A DNA stretch of 64,000 nucleotides from Sphingomonas sp. Leaf357 (GTDB taxonomy: Bacteria > Pseudomonadota > Alphaproteobacteria > Sphingomonadales > Sphingomonadaceae), in the NCBI RefSeq assembly GCF_001423845.1, contig NZ_LMPM01000001.1, positions 2,654,153 to 2,718,152 on the forward strand. Reading direction: 5' to 3'. The position numbers and the translations under genes were made by a program. Of the stretch, positions 34,901-43,799 are shown one piece after another. The notes beneath the pieces are model-generated. The model was given only the letters and a program-made list of their open reading frames with translations, was not told where the DNA came from and did not search any database. Positions within the stretch are counted from its first letter, which is position 1. Every line of letters begins with the position of its first letter.

Positions 34901-35190
34901 GCTCGATCCAGGATCTGAGGCGACAGGGGATGGATCGTGCGCAGGCGGCGCGGGAAGGCGCGCTGCTCCGCCTGCGACCGGTGATGATGACCGCGCTCGT
35001 CGCGTCGCTCGGGTTCGTGCCGATGGCACTCGGCCACGGTGCCGGCGCGGAGGTGCAGAAGCCGCTCGCCACCGTAGTCATCGGCGGCCTGATTTCTGCG
35101 ACGTTGCTGACGTTGTTCGTCCTGCCGACGCTCTACGCTCGATTCGGCGGCACGTTGGCGAAGCGCGACCGGGCGGAACCCGGCGGGTGA
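31990..35190 (+). CDS. czcA: CzcA-like heavy-metal efflux RND pump
   Basis: A 1066-residue inner-membrane RND transporter that uses proton flow to export metal ions from the periplasm or cytoplasm. It has the duplicated 6+6 membrane layout with two large periplasmic loops. The TM4 proton-relay motif reads DFGLIVDGAVIIVEN (about residues 424-438), the divalent-cation (Czc/Ncc/Cnr) form with two Asp and a Glu, not the CusA form for Cu+/Ag+. Zn, Co, Cd or Ni is therefore predicted. The start MISRLVTFSVERRWLVLLLT is typical. No sensor kinase or MerR gene is adjacent, so regulation is not visible here. Confidence 0.93.
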   Translation: MISRLVTFSVERRWLVLLLTVIAALTGIFALQRLPIDAVPDITNNQVQVNVLAPSLSPDQIERQVSFTIETSLAGIPGLEFTRSLNRNGFAQITAVFSDSTDIYFARAQVAERMRMAERRLPAGVMPEMGPIATGLGDIFMWTVEYRELDQVRHRDGEPGLQRDGSYITPEGEHLVSEADKATYLHTVQEWIVAPQLRGTEGVAGVDSLGGYDREYLVIPDMQRLAAMRLTVGDLATALERSNTSVGAGTVDLNGAGLFVRSDARVRTADELARTVVTSHEGVPVLLSQVAEVRAGQGIRTGSASENGHEVVVGTAVMRIRENSRTVATAVADRLKAIGRSLPTDIVAKPVLDRTELVNSTIATVARNLAEGALLVIVVLFALLGNFRAALIAAFVIPITMMLTATGMLRAGVSANLMSLGALDFGLIVDGAVIIVENALRRLRERQHEAGDPLPLSERLAVVAASAREMIRPSLYGQAIIVLVYTPLLTFSGVEGKMFEPMALTVIIALLFAFVLSVTFVPAAIAAFLGGRVDEKESRIIAAIKRRYEPGLDVAMRRPSLTIGGALVGVVLAALAFSTLGQEFLPQLDEGDILVQAWRPPGTSVQQSQQMQFAVEKIISREPEVEYAFSRTGTSEIASDPMPPNATDTFVMLKPRAQWPDPSLPKSDLVERIEKKVSTIPGNAYEITQPIQMRFNELIAGVRGDIAVKVFGDDFAQMNASAVRIAEVLRKVRGAADVRVEQTEGLPLLDIRPNRDAMARVGVTAGDVQDLVSATIGGRQAGMIFEGDRRFPVVIRLAEASRSDLPTLGQLPVPTASGAFVPLASVADIAIGDGPNQISRENGKRRVVVQANVRGRDVAGVVADARAALDAQVALSPGTYLEWGGQFENLAAARARLSIVVPICFAVIMLLLYGALGSVRDAALVFTGVPLALVGGILALVLRGMPFSVSAAVGFIALSGVAVLNGLVMVSSIQDLRRQGMDRAQAAREGALLRLRPVMMTALVASLGFVPMALGHGAGAEVQKPLATVVIGGLISATLLTLFVLPTLYARFGGTLAKRDRAEPGG

Positions 35191-35339
35191 AATCCACTCG
35201 GCGCAGCGGCGCGGCGATCCGGCGCAACCCCATTGTCCTCCGCCACGGTAGGAATAGCCTCTCCTGCGGGGGGCGTAGTCGGAGTCGGCGCGCCCATAAT
35301 GGCAGACCGACACCGCGCGCCCGAACAGGGAGAGCCGTA

Positions 35340-35930
35340 ATGGATTTCGCGTCCGATCAAGTCCAACCGATCCTGGTGACCGCAAAGGGCGACCCCAAGC
35401 TGCCGAACGCGGTAAACCATGTCGAACTGGACCTGGCCAAATTCCATAACGGACGCTGGGCCTTGCAGCTCGACGCGGCCTTCGCTCGCCGCTCCATACC
35501 GGCGGTGATCGTCGCGCGCGGCGTCGCGTGCCTGGCGGTGGCGTGGTGGGCACAGCTCTCGCCGCGCAGCTATTTGGATGCGGTGCGCGGCGCGGTGTTC
35601 CGCTCCCCGCTGCATGTTGAACTCGGCCAAGCACCGATCGCGGCGAGCGCCAGCACCGGCCCCACGCACCGCCTGCCCTTCCCGTCGATCGTGGCAAACG
35701 ACGTGACCCTGTATGTCGAACAGGTGCTGGCCCTCGCCGACCGTTGGGGCAGCCGGTTCGTCGATCTTAGCGCACCGTCATCCGATCACCCGAGCAATCG
35801 ATCGAGCACCGGCACGGCGGCAGAGGAACGCCTGCTGGCCTATCTTGCCCTGCTCGATCCGCGCGTGGCATCGGACGACGATCGCGCGGTGGCGTACATC
35901 GCCCCGCTCGCGCCGATCCACTCTATCTAG
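35340..35930 (+). CDS. RBBP9/YdeN-like alpha/beta hydrolase lacking the catalytic serine (probable pseudoenzyme)
   Basis: A 196-residue protein that aligns along most of its length with RBBP9/YdeN hydrolases: VNHVELDLAKFHNGRWALQLDAAF, then VARGVACLAVAWWAQL, then PFPSIVANDVTLYVEQVLALADRWGSRFVDL. In active members the second block carries the nucleophile elbow (VAHSLGC-type). Here it reads VARGVAC, so His, Ser and the following Gly are all changed. The C-terminal block that supplies the catalytic His (RWGSRFVDL followed by SDHPSNRSSTG) is also abnormal. It has a good ribosome site (GGGAGAG), so it is likely expressed as a non-catalytic protein. It converges on the FGE gene with an 8-nt overlap. 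Confidence 0.7.
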   Translation: MDFASDQVQPILVTAKGDPKLPNAVNHVELDLAKFHNGRWALQLDAAFARRSIPAVIVARGVACLAVAWWAQLSPRSYLDAVRGAVFRSPLHVELGQAPIAASASTGPTHRLPFPSIVANDVTLYVEQVLALADRWGSRFVDLSAPSSDHPSNRSSTGTAAEERLLAYLALLDPRVASDDDRAVAYIAPLAPIHSI

Positions 35931-36867
35931 AACGTCCCAACGCGACCGTCCGGAACCCCAGATGCGACGCGGCCAGCGTCTCCTCCTGCGCATGCCGCGC
36001 GGCGGGCCGGTAGCGGGCGCAATAATTGCTCGCGCACAGGAACGATCCGCCCTTGATCACGCGCGCCCGCGCGCCGGGCTGGCGCGGATCGAAGCTCGGG
36101 TTGCCGGGTGTGCCGTCGCCGGTCGCGAACGCGCCGTGGCCGGGGAGATACCAGCTCTTGGTCCATTCCCACACATTGCCGATCAAATCGTACGCGCCGA
36201 CCCCGTTCGGCTCGAAGCACCCAACCGGCGCGGGGCCGACAAAACCGTCCTCGCCGCTGTTCCGGTTCGGAAAATTCCCCTGCCAGGTGTTGGCGTGGCG
36301 CGCATCGGGCCGAGCATCGGGATCGCGCAGACCGAAGCGGGCGGCCGCCTCGAACTGCTCTTCACTAGGCAGCGCCCGCCGCGACCAGCGAGCGTAAGCA
36401 GCCGCATCGGCATAGGTCACATCGACCACCGGCTGCTCTGAACGGCCCTTCAGATCGGTATGCGGCCCGTGCGGATGCCGCCAGTTCGCACCGCGCACGA
36501 AGCGCCACCATTCGGCCGGGTCCGGCGTATCGCCTGGCAGGCGCGGTGGCACGAACACGAACGCGCCGCCGTTCGGCCGCTCGGCCTCGGTGACATAGCC
36601 GGTCGCCGCGACGAAGGCGGCGAACTGGCGGTTGGTGACTTCATGTGCATCGATCCGAAAGGCGTCGACCTCGACCGGCGTCGGCGGGCCTTCCTCGGGA
36701 TAGAAACGATCGCTGCCGATCGCGAACCGGCTGGCGGGCACCAGCACGCTGCCGTCGCTGCGATCGCCGCCGCAGCGCTGCGCGACGGCGGATCGCGCCG
36801 GCACCGGTCGTGCATCCGCCCCGAGCAGTGCCAGCGCGCCGACCACCAGCAGCAGCGGCCGGATCAC
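35923..36867 (-). CDS. Formylglycine-generating enzyme (SUMF1/FGE) with a signal peptide
   Basis: A 314-residue aerobic, copper-dependent oxidase that turns the sulfatase active-site Cys into formylglycine. The FGE fold runs from FRIDAHEVTNRQFAAFVAATGY through LPSEEQFEAAARFG and IGNVWEWTKSWY to GGSFLCASNYCARYRPAAR, where the two copper-binding Cys (near 276 and 281, spaced by five) are intact. It begins with MIRPLLLVVGALALLGADA, a clear signal peptide, so it probably works in the periplasm. Its start overlaps the sulfatase stop by 4 nt, so it is made with its substrate. Confidence 0.92.
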   Translation of the reverse strand: MIRPLLLVVGALALLGADARPVPARSAVAQRCGGDRSDGSVLVPASRFAIGSDRFYPEEGPPTPVEVDAFRIDAHEVTNRQFAAFVAATGYVTEAERPNGGAFVFVPPRLPGDTPDPAEWWRFVRGANWRHPHGPHTDLKGRSEQPVVDVTYADAAAYARWSRRALPSEEQFEAAARFGLRDPDARPDARHANTWQGNFPNRNSGEDGFVGPAPVGCFEPNGVGAYDLIGNVWEWTKSWYLPGHGAFATGDGTPGNPSFDPRQPGARARVIKGGSFLCASNYCARYRPAARHAQEETLAASHLGFRTVALGRSR

Positions 36868-38537
36868 GGGAACGTCGCCGGCGTGGAGGGCAGGATCACC
36901 CCCACCTGCTTGCCATAACCGTCCCAGGCGGCGGCGAGCGCAGCCAGCCGCTTCGGCTCGCTTTTGGCGAGATCGCGGGTCTCGCCGGGATCGTCGGCGA
37001 GGTTGAACAACCGCCAGCCGTCACCGAGATTGACCGCCTTCCAGTCGCCCTGCCGCACCGCGCGGCGACCGAACAATTCGCTGGCGACGTGCTCGTCCGG
37101 CGCATGAACGCGTTTCGCCGCCCCTGTGAGATAGGGCCGCCAACTCGACCCACGCACCGGCTGCACCGTACGGCCGGCATAGCTGCTACCGCGCCATTCG
37201 CCGCCCGCCGCCTCGACCAAGGTCGGCACCACGTCCATCACCGTGCCGTACACGCCCGAGACGCCGCTGCGCTTGCCGCCCGGCCAGTCGATGAACGCCG
37301 CCACTCGGGTGCCGCCCTCGGTGGTGAAACCCTTGTAGAGCCAGGACGGCGCGGTCGCCGCCTGCGCCCAACCGGGGCCATAGCCGATATACGATGTCGG
37401 CTTGCCCCAATTCTCCAGCCGATTGTCGGCAGCCTTCACGCGCAGCGACAGGCCGGGAATTTCCGCGCGCGCGACATCCAGTCCCTCCGCCCCATTGTCG
37501 GCAGTGAACAGGATGATCGTGTTGTCGTACTGGCCGGTGGCCTTCAGATGCGCGATCACGCGGCCGACATTCTGGTCCATCCGGTCTACCATCGCCGCAT
37601 AGATCTCCATGGCGCGCGAATGTTCGGCCTTTTCCAGTGGCGACAGATCGGCCCAACGCTTGCTGCCCTTCAGCACCTCGATCGGATGCGCGACGACGTT
37701 CTGAGGAATCAGCCCCAGCGCCTTTTGCCGCGCCAGCCGGTGTTCGCGCAGCACCTCGAACCCGGCATCGTATTTGCCCTTGTAGCGCGCGACATCCTCG
37801 TCAGGTGCCTGAAGCGGCCAGTGTGGCGCGGTGAAAGTGAGATAGGCGAAGAACGGCTTGGTCTTGTCCGCCTTGCCGAGGAATTCGATCAACTTGGTCG
37901 CATAGGTGTCCGACGAATAGAAGTTGGCGGGCAGCGTGGCGAGCTGCTGGCCGTTCTCCCAATAGGTCGTGCCGAAATCGCCGGGCTTCTTCGAGATATC
38001 GAGCCCGTAATGGTTGCCGCCACCCTGTGCGAGATCGAAGCTCTGGTCGAAGCCGTGCCGCGCCGGGCTATCCTCGGCCCGTGTGCCGAGATGCCATTTG
38101 CCCGACATCAACGTCGCGTAATTCAGATCGTGCAGCCGATCCGCCAGCGATACGATATCGCTCGGCAGATAGCCCTCATAGCCGCGCTGGCCGCGCTGAT
38201 TGGGCGCGAGCAACTCGCTCATATTGCCGAGCCCGGCGAGATGGTTGTCGGTGCCCGACAGCAGCATCGAACGGGTCGGCGAACAGGCCGGGGCGGAATG
38301 GAAGCCGGTGAGCTTCAACCCGCGCGAGGCGAGCGCATCGAGGTTAGGCGTCCGGATCTCGCCCCCGAACGCCCCTACATCGGAATAGCCGAGATCGTCC
38401 GCGACGATGATGAGTATGTTCGGCTTGCGCGCCGGGTCCGCCGCCCTGGCCGGGGCGGCCGGCGCCGCCCCTTGAAGAAGCGCCAATGGAGCCAGCACCG
38501 CCGTCGCGGACAGTAACAGATATCGTTTCTTCATCAT
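36864..38537 (-). CDS. Secreted type I sulfatase (arylsulfatase family)
   Basis: A 557-residue sulfatase that hydrolyses sulfate esters. A signal peptide (RYLLLSATAVLAPLALLQG) precedes the metal-binding block ILIIVADDLGYSDVG. The formylglycine site is CSPTRSMLLSG, with Cys near residue 84 in the required C-x-P-x-R context. Further active-site blocks KWHLGTR and FTADNGAEG are present. The start MMKKRY follows AAGAGG; an upstream MSQEA is less likely. It is co-transcribed with its own FGE and lies downstream of a TauD-type dioxygenase, a sugar carrier and a TonB receptor, so the substrate is an organic sulfate taken up from outside. Identity of the ester is not known. Confidence 0.93.
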   Translation of the reverse strand: MMKKRYLLLSATAVLAPLALLQGAAPAAPARAADPARKPNILIIVADDLGYSDVGAFGGEIRTPNLDALASRGLKLTGFHSAPACSPTRSMLLSGTDNHLAGLGNMSELLAPNQRGQRGYEGYLPSDIVSLADRLHDLNYATLMSGKWHLGTRAEDSPARHGFDQSFDLAQGGGNHYGLDISKKPGDFGTTYWENGQQLATLPANFYSSDTYATKLIEFLGKADKTKPFFAYLTFTAPHWPLQAPDEDVARYKGKYDAGFEVLREHRLARQKALGLIPQNVVAHPIEVLKGSKRWADLSPLEKAEHSRAMEIYAAMVDRMDQNVGRVIAHLKATGQYDNTIILFTADNGAEGLDVARAEIPGLSLRVKAADNRLENWGKPTSYIGYGPGWAQAATAPSWLYKGFTTEGGTRVAAFIDWPGGKRSGVSGVYGTVMDVVPTLVEAAGGEWRGSSYAGRTVQPVRGSSWRPYLTGAAKRVHAPDEHVASELFGRRAVRQGDWKAVNLGDGWRLFNLADDPGETRDLAKSEPKRLAALAAAWDGYGKQVGVILPSTPATFP

Positions 38538-38589
38538 TGCCTCTTGGGACATCGAACGCGAAGAGCGCTCCGCTTTGCCAAAAACACAA

Positions 38590-38697
38590 CGTCACCCCGG
38601 ACCTGTTCCGGGGTCCACCGTGCCGCATGCTTGTCGTTCTAATCTCTTGCTTCGAAGCACGCCGCCTGGTGGACCCCGGACCAAGTCCGGGGTGACG
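38590..38697. repeat. ~107-nt dispersed palindromic repeat, copy 2
   Basis: The best-preserved copy. The left end CGTCACCCCGGACCTGTTCC is answered by the right end CAAGTCCGGGGTGACG in inverted orientation, and inner arms GGGGTCCACC and GGTGGACCCC also pair. The middle (GCATGCTTGTCG...) is not conserved. It lies between the TauD-like gene and the sulfatase gene and could act as an intra-operon hairpin. Confidence 0.9.
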
Positions 38698-38709
38698 ATG
38701 CCATACTGA

Positions 38710-39651
38710 TCACTCCGCCGCGACGAGTTCCAGCTGCGGCTCGGGCTTCACCACCCGGCTGCCGGAGCCATCGACGCCCACCGGCACCTGCCCCGCGATC
38801 GTCGCGCGGCGCAGCAGGCGGCGCTGCTTGCCGAAATCGGCGATGGCGCGGTGCTGCGTCGCGCGATTGTCCCAGATCGCCACGTCGCCCGGGTTCCAGC
38901 GCCAGCGCACGGTATTCTCCGGCTTGGTGATATGATCCTGCAACAGGCTGAAGATGCGCGCGGAGTCATCGCGGTTGAGCCCCACGAACGACTTCACGAA
39001 ATTGCCCAGCAACAGCACGCGTTCCTGCGTCTCGGGGTGGACGTGCACCACCGGATGCTCGGTCTCGTATACCGTCGAGGCGAAAATCTCGCGATGGCGT
39101 TTGATCTGGTCTTCGGATGCTTCGGGTCGCGAGGCGGCATAATCATAGGCATTGGTGTGGATCGCGCGCAGCCGGTCGGCGAGCGCCTTGAGCGGGGCGG
39201 GCAGATCGGCATAGGCCGCCGCGCCGTTCGCCCAGAGCGTATCGCCACCCGCCGGCGGGATGATCAGCGAGCGCAGAATCGATGCGGACGGAAAGGCCGG
39301 CAGGAACGTGATGTCGGTATGCCAGGCGGATGCCGCCTCGCCTTCCTTCGAGTTGAGTTCCAGCAGGAAGCGCGATCCTTCCGCCACCGGCACGGTAGGA
39401 TGCGCCAGCGGCTCGCCCAGCCTGGCGGCGAACGCCTCGTGGCTTTCGTCGGTCAGGTGCGTCTGGCCCCGAAAGAAGATAACCTTGTGGCGCAGCAGCG
39501 ACGCACGGATCGCCGCGACGGTCGGTTCGTCGAGATCGCCGTCGAGCTTAACGCCCCGGATCTCGGCCCCGATGCGTCCGCCCACGGGCACGACGTCCAG
39601 CGGATTGTCGGCGTCTTTCACATTGTCGAAATGGTGGATCAAGGCAGTCAT
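38710..39651 (-). CDS. TauD/TfdA-family Fe(II)/2-oxoglutarate dioxygenase (AtsK-like alkylsulfatase candidate)
   Basis: A 313-residue dioxygenase that oxidises its substrate using oxygen and 2-oxoglutarate. The iron facial triad is visible as WHTD (about residues 108-111) and a distal His in [11 protein letters not shown] (about 265), with the 2-oxoglutarate Arg in the following LLRRATI. Start motifs [15 protein letters not shown] and HKVIFFRGQ are standard for TauD/AtsK. Members cleave taurine or alkyl sulfates to sulfite or sulfate. In this locus with a sulfatase, an AtsK-like alkylsulfate role is likelier than taurine. It is 40 nt from the GPH gene. Confidence 0.87.
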   Translation of the reverse strand: MTALIHHFDNVKDADNPLDVVPVGGRIGAEIRGVKLDGDLDEPTVAAIRASLLRHKVIFFRGQTHLTDESHEAFAARLGEPLAHPTVPVAEGSRFLLELNSKEGEAASAWHTDITFLPAFPSASILRSLIIPPAGGDTLWANGAAAYADLPAPLKALADRLRAIHTNAYDYAASRPEASEDQIKRHREIFASTVYETEHPVVHVHPETQERVLLLGNFVKSFVGLNRDDSARIFSLLQDHITKPENTVRWRWNPGDVAIWDNRATQHRAIADFGKQRRLLRRATIAGQVPVGVDGSGSRVVKPEPQLELVAAE

Positions 39652-39691
39652 GGCACTTCTCCTTCTCTCTGCGGTGGTACGGGGGGAACAC

Positions 39692-41080
39692 TCAGGTCGC
39701 AGCGCGGGTATCCAGCGCGCGCCGGATCTCGGTGTGCGCGGCCTCGTCCAGCGGAAAGCGCCAGATCAGCGAAGCGGCGACGATGTGTGCGAGCGCCGGG
39801 CCGAGCGCGAAGACGTATTTCAGCGCCTCCAACGATTCCGGGCAGCTATGGCCCTTGGGCTGGAAACCGAACCACGCGACCAAAGGCAGCGCGAGCCCGA
39901 TGCCGATCGCCGGCCCCAGCTTCATCGTCAGGCTGAACACCGAGAAGAACAGGCCGGTGCGGTTGTGTCCGGTCTCCAACTCGTGCGCATCGGCCACGTC
40001 GGCGACCATCGCGCGCAGCATCAGGTTGCCCGACCCTTGTGTAAGCCCTTGCGCCACGGCGAGCGCGATCAGTAGCCACAGCATGCCGGGGAAGACCGCG
40101 ATCAGGCCGATATTGATCGCCGCCTGCGCCAGTTCCCCGGCGATCGCGGTGCGCCGTTTGCCGTGGCGCTTGCCGATCGCGAGCCAGATCGGCCCAGCGA
40201 GGATACCGAACGTGAATTGCAGCAGGTACAGCCCGCTCGCCCAGGCCGGCAGCCCCATGTAATTGACCGCGAAGAACACGATCAGCCCGGCGCGGATCGA
40301 TTGCCCCGCCGTCACCACGGTATCGGAGGCGAGCACGCGCAGTAGCAGCCGGTCGCGCAGGATCAACGTCGCGGTCTGCCAGAAGCGCGCACGCGGCAGG
40401 CGCTCGATCGGGCGCGCCGGTTCCGGCAACGCGAACAATGTGAGCAGCAAGGTCGGCGCCAACGTGATCAGGATGAACCCGCCGACGACGTGCAGCTTCA
40501 GCGCGATATCGGCCGGGCGGACCTGTTCGAGCAAGGTCGGCAGGATCAGCGTCAGCACCAGCCCGATCGCGCGCATCGTCGCCTGATAGGTCACCACGCG
40601 CGTGCGTTCGTGATACTCGCCGGACAACTCCCCCGCCCAGGCGGAGAAGGGAATCTCGATCATCGTCCAGCCGCTGTAGAAGATGAACAGTACCACTCCG
40701 AGATAGAGCGGAGAGACGATATCGGGCGGAAAGAACAACAGGGTCGATCCGACGCCGAACAGCACGCCGCCCGCCGCGATCCATGGCCGCCGCCGCCCGA
40801 ACCGGCTGCGCGTCCGGTCGCTCAATGCGCCAACGAGCGGATCGCTCACCACATCCCAGAAGCGACCAATGAAGAACACCAGACCTATCGCCGCCAGCGA
40901 CAATCCGTAGTGCGTCGCATACAATTGCGGCACGAATAGCACGAGCGGCAGGCCCGCCCCCGCGATCGGGATTGCGAGCGACCCGAAGCCGAGCAGACGC
41001 AATCCGTCCGGTCGATCGCTTCGCGCGTTGGATGGTTGCGGCGTGTCCGCGACGTGCGCGAAATAGGGGATGCTGGCCAT
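39692..41080 (-). CDS. GPH/MelB-type cation symporter (MFS_2)
   Basis: A 462-residue carrier of the glycoside-pentoside-hexuronide family with about twelve membrane segments. The diagnostic early loop is [33 protein letters not shown] (about 70-102). Members import sugars, glycosides or other solutes with Na+ or H+. It is the second gene of the sulfate-ester locus, 13 nt after the TonB receptor, and is presumed to carry the ligand that the receptor brings into the periplasm across the inner membrane. Confidence 0.9.
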   Translation of the reverse strand: MASIPYFAHVADTPQPSNARSDRPDGLRLLGFGSLAIPIAGAGLPLVLFVPQLYATHYGLSLAAIGLVFFIGRFWDVVSDPLVGALSDRTRSRFGRRRPWIAAGGVLFGVGSTLLFFPPDIVSPLYLGVVLFIFYSGWTMIEIPFSAWAGELSGEYHERTRVVTYQATMRAIGLVLTLILPTLLEQVRPADIALKLHVVGGFILITLAPTLLLTLFALPEPARPIERLPRARFWQTATLILRDRLLLRVLASDTVVTAGQSIRAGLIVFFAVNYMGLPAWASGLYLLQFTFGILAGPIWLAIGKRHGKRRTAIAGELAQAAINIGLIAVFPGMLWLLIALAVAQGLTQGSGNLMLRAMVADVADAHELETGHNRTGLFFSVFSLTMKLGPAIGIGLALPLVAWFGFQPKGHSCPESLEALKYVFALGPALAHIVAASLIWRFPLDEAAHTEIRRALDTRAAT

Positions 41081-41093
41081 CTGCCACTCCTGA

Positions 41094-43499
41094 CTAGAAT
41101 TTGACCCGGAAGGTGGCGCCGAAGGTGCGCGGATCGCCCAATGTCGCGGTGACGAGGCCGTAATTGAGCACGCTCAGCGTCTGGAAATACTCGTTGTTCA
41201 GCAGGTTTCGCGCCCATAGCGACAGATCGTATCTGCCGTCGGCAAGACGCACCCCGACCCGCGCGTTGACCACGTCATAACCCGGCACGAGCCCGTACCG
41301 GCTGTTGCTGGCAACGGTGTAATAAGACGAGCGGTACGACCAGTCGGCATGGCCGTAGAGGTCCACGCCCTTGCGGAGCGGCACGGTGCCGTCACTGCCC
41401 AGCGCCGCCGACCATTTCGGCACGCCCGCGAGTGGCTGTCCGGTCATGCTGCGCACCTGGCCCAGGTTCAGTTGTTCGACCGGCGCTGGGCCGTTCGGAT
41501 AATCGACATAGGTCGCGTCGGTGTACGCGATCGATCCGGTCACGCCGAAATGGCGGTCGATCTGCCACGCGGCATCGCCCTCGAACCCGCGCGAGCGGAC
41601 CTTGGGGATGTTCGCGATATAGTTGATGTACGTCGTGGTGCCGATGATCTGCTGCACGATCGTCGTCTGATATTGCGTGACGTCGGTCTGGTACGCAGCC
41701 AGGTTCACCGTGACCGCGCGATCAAAGAATTGCGACTTCACGCCGATCTCGTAATTGTTGACCTTCTCGGGCTCGACCAGTGCCGACACCCCCGCGGGCA
41801 GATTGGTGAGGTTCAGCCCCTGCGATTTCGAACCGCGCGAATAGGTCGCGTAGAGCAGCACATCGTCGGAGGGTTTCCAGCCGAGGGTCGCGAGGCCCGA
41901 CAGGCTATCGTTCTTAGCCGAGACGTCGAAGGCGGCGATCGGACTCAACGTGTTGCGGATCGTGGCGACCTGCGCGAGCTGCGTGGCGTTCAAGCCGGTC
42001 GTCGGTTGCGCGAACACGCGAGTGCTGCTGTACGATCCCCATTTGTCTTCATGGGTGTAGCGCAGGCCCAAGGTCAGGCTGAGCGCGGGGTCGATATGCC
42101 ACACCCCCTGCCCGAACACCGCGAAACTGCGCGTGTGCGGGTCGGATTGCGAGTTGGTAAGCAGGCCGTTTGCCGCGATGTTGGCGACCGCCACCGGCAC
42201 GGTGGGGTACAGCGCCGCGCCCGCATCCGCGCCGTATTCGGTCGTCCCGCGCCCGATGACGTTCTGGTAGAAATAATAGAGCCCGCCGACATAATCGATG
42301 ATATTCTTGCCGTTGGAGGCGATGCGCACTTCCTGGCTGAACTGGCGCTGGAAATTCTGCTGCTGGCTCTGCAGGTTGATCGACAAAGCGGTGTAATCGC
42401 TGTCGTTGCCCGGATACCAGTTCCAGCGCCTTCCGGCCGTAACCGACGTGATCGTCGCCGGGCCGATATCGTAATTGATCTCGCCCGACAGGCCCCAGGT
42501 GTTCATGTTCGCCTGGAACCGCGAATTGGCGTCGGTCCGTCGGGCGAAGGGATCGAACGGCGGCGGCGTATAGCCCAACCGCGTCGTGCGATCGGCGAAG
42601 GTGTTCGCGATCGCCGCGCCATTGTCGTAGGTGCCGAAGCTGCCGACCAGCACGTTGATGCAGCAATTCTGGTCCTGCTGCCCCCAGTCGCCGATCAGCC
42701 GCACCGTCAGGTTCGGCGCCGGCGTCAGCAACAACTGCCCACGGATCGTCGCGTTGCGATAATCGTGCACGTCGCGCTTGGTCGTCGTATCGTAGAGGAA
42801 GCCGCCACGGTCGGTATAGGCACCGCTCAGCCGGAAAGCGGCAAGCCCGTCGATCAGCGGCCCGGTGAGCGATCCGCGCAGCTGAGAGAAATCGTAATTG
42901 CCGACATCCGCCTGCCCGTCGAAGCCCCAATCGAACTTGGGCAGTTTCGAACTGATGTTGATCGCGCCCGCCGTGGTGTTCTTGCCGAACAACGTGCCCT
43001 GCGGCCCGCGCAGCACCTCGACATGATCGAGATCGACCAGATCGAACTGGCTCTGCCCGACGCGCCCGTAATAGACGTTGTCGACATAGACGCCGACGCC
43101 GTTTTCCAACCCATCATTGGTCAGCGCCACGTTCGATCCGAGACCGCGGATATTGATGTTGGTGTTGCGCGGATTGAAGCTGAACACCTGCAGGGACGGC
43201 ACCAATTGCTGCACCTGATCGAGCCGGAAATCGCCCCGCGCCGCCAGCTGCTCGCTGCCCACGACGCTCAACGCGATCGGCACGTCCTGCGCGCGTTCCT
43301 CGCGCCGACGAGCGGTGACGATGACCTCGCTGGACGGCTCCGCATCGGTCGTCAGCGATTCCGGCGCGGTGGCGGGCGCGGCCGGATCCGCGCTCGCGAT
43401 CTTGATCGGTGCGGCGGTCTGCGCGGCCGCATGCTGCGCAGCAAATGCCAGGGGCGCTGCGCCGGCGATGAGTTTCAGTCGTCGATAGGCATGCGTCAT
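41094..43499 (-). CDS. TonB-dependent receptor of the sulfate-ester locus
   Basis: An 801-residue outer-membrane receptor. Signal peptide (LIAGAAPLAFAAQHAAA), a TonB-box region followed by SSEVIVTARRREERAQDVPIALSVV, a plug (NIRGLGSNVALTNDGLENGVGVYVDNVYYGR, then VEVLRGPQGTLFGKNTTAGAINI) and a 22-strand barrel ending GATFRVKF. The start is the ATG after GGGAAGGGCAG; the frame continues 21 codons upstream without support. This plug style is the common sphingomonad type for sugars, aromatics or steroid-like compounds. It is the first gene of the receptor-carrier-dioxygenase-sulfatase-FGE series. Confidence 0.93.
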   Translation of the reverse strand: MTHAYRRLKLIAGAAPLAFAAQHAAAQTAAPIKIASADPAAPATAPESLTTDAEPSSEVIVTARRREERAQDVPIALSVVGSEQLAARGDFRLDQVQQLVPSLQVFSFNPRNTNINIRGLGSNVALTNDGLENGVGVYVDNVYYGRVGQSQFDLVDLDHVEVLRGPQGTLFGKNTTAGAINISSKLPKFDWGFDGQADVGNYDFSQLRGSLTGPLIDGLAAFRLSGAYTDRGGFLYDTTTKRDVHDYRNATIRGQLLLTPAPNLTVRLIGDWGQQDQNCCINVLVGSFGTYDNGAAIANTFADRTTRLGYTPPPFDPFARRTDANSRFQANMNTWGLSGEINYDIGPATITSVTAGRRWNWYPGNDSDYTALSINLQSQQQNFQRQFSQEVRIASNGKNIIDYVGGLYYFYQNVIGRGTTEYGADAGAALYPTVPVAVANIAANGLLTNSQSDPHTRSFAVFGQGVWHIDPALSLTLGLRYTHEDKWGSYSSTRVFAQPTTGLNATQLAQVATIRNTLSPIAAFDVSAKNDSLSGLATLGWKPSDDVLLYATYSRGSKSQGLNLTNLPAGVSALVEPEKVNNYEIGVKSQFFDRAVTVNLAAYQTDVTQYQTTIVQQIIGTTTYINYIANIPKVRSRGFEGDAAWQIDRHFGVTGSIAYTDATYVDYPNGPAPVEQLNLGQVRSMTGQPLAGVPKWSAALGSDGTVPLRKGVDLYGHADWSYRSSYYTVASNSRYGLVPGYDVVNARVGVRLADGRYDLSLWARNLLNNEYFQTLSVLNYGLVTATLGDPRTFGATFRVKF

Positions 43500-43799
43500 C
43501 GCTGCCCTTCCCCTTATGGTTTTGGAAGAGTTGTTCGGTAATCGTCGTGTGTCGTCGGCCATCTGCTGCGGGCGCAGCTATCCCGTCCCGCAAGCCGGAT
43601 AAGCGTGCGGAGCGGACACAGCGTCACCATTGCGCCGGTAGGGCGCTCAGGCTGCTACGATGGGTGAATGGCCGTCAGGGCCTCAGGGGCGACAGCGCGT
43701 CCCGGGGGGCCGATGGAGATAATGGCAACGCATCATCGAGAACTCCTCGCATGGTTGAACCGTATCGACCCGAAACCAGTCTCGCGCCGTAACGACACT

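Noticed and set aside
36645-38516. Plus-strand open frame opposite the sulfatase
   Set aside because: Shadow of the sulfatase, whose active-site motif and signal peptide are clear on the minus strand.
41349-43541. Long plus-strand open frame opposite the sulfate-ester TonB receptor
   Set aside because: The minus-strand reading gives a full receptor with signal peptide; the opposite frame has no recognisable motif.
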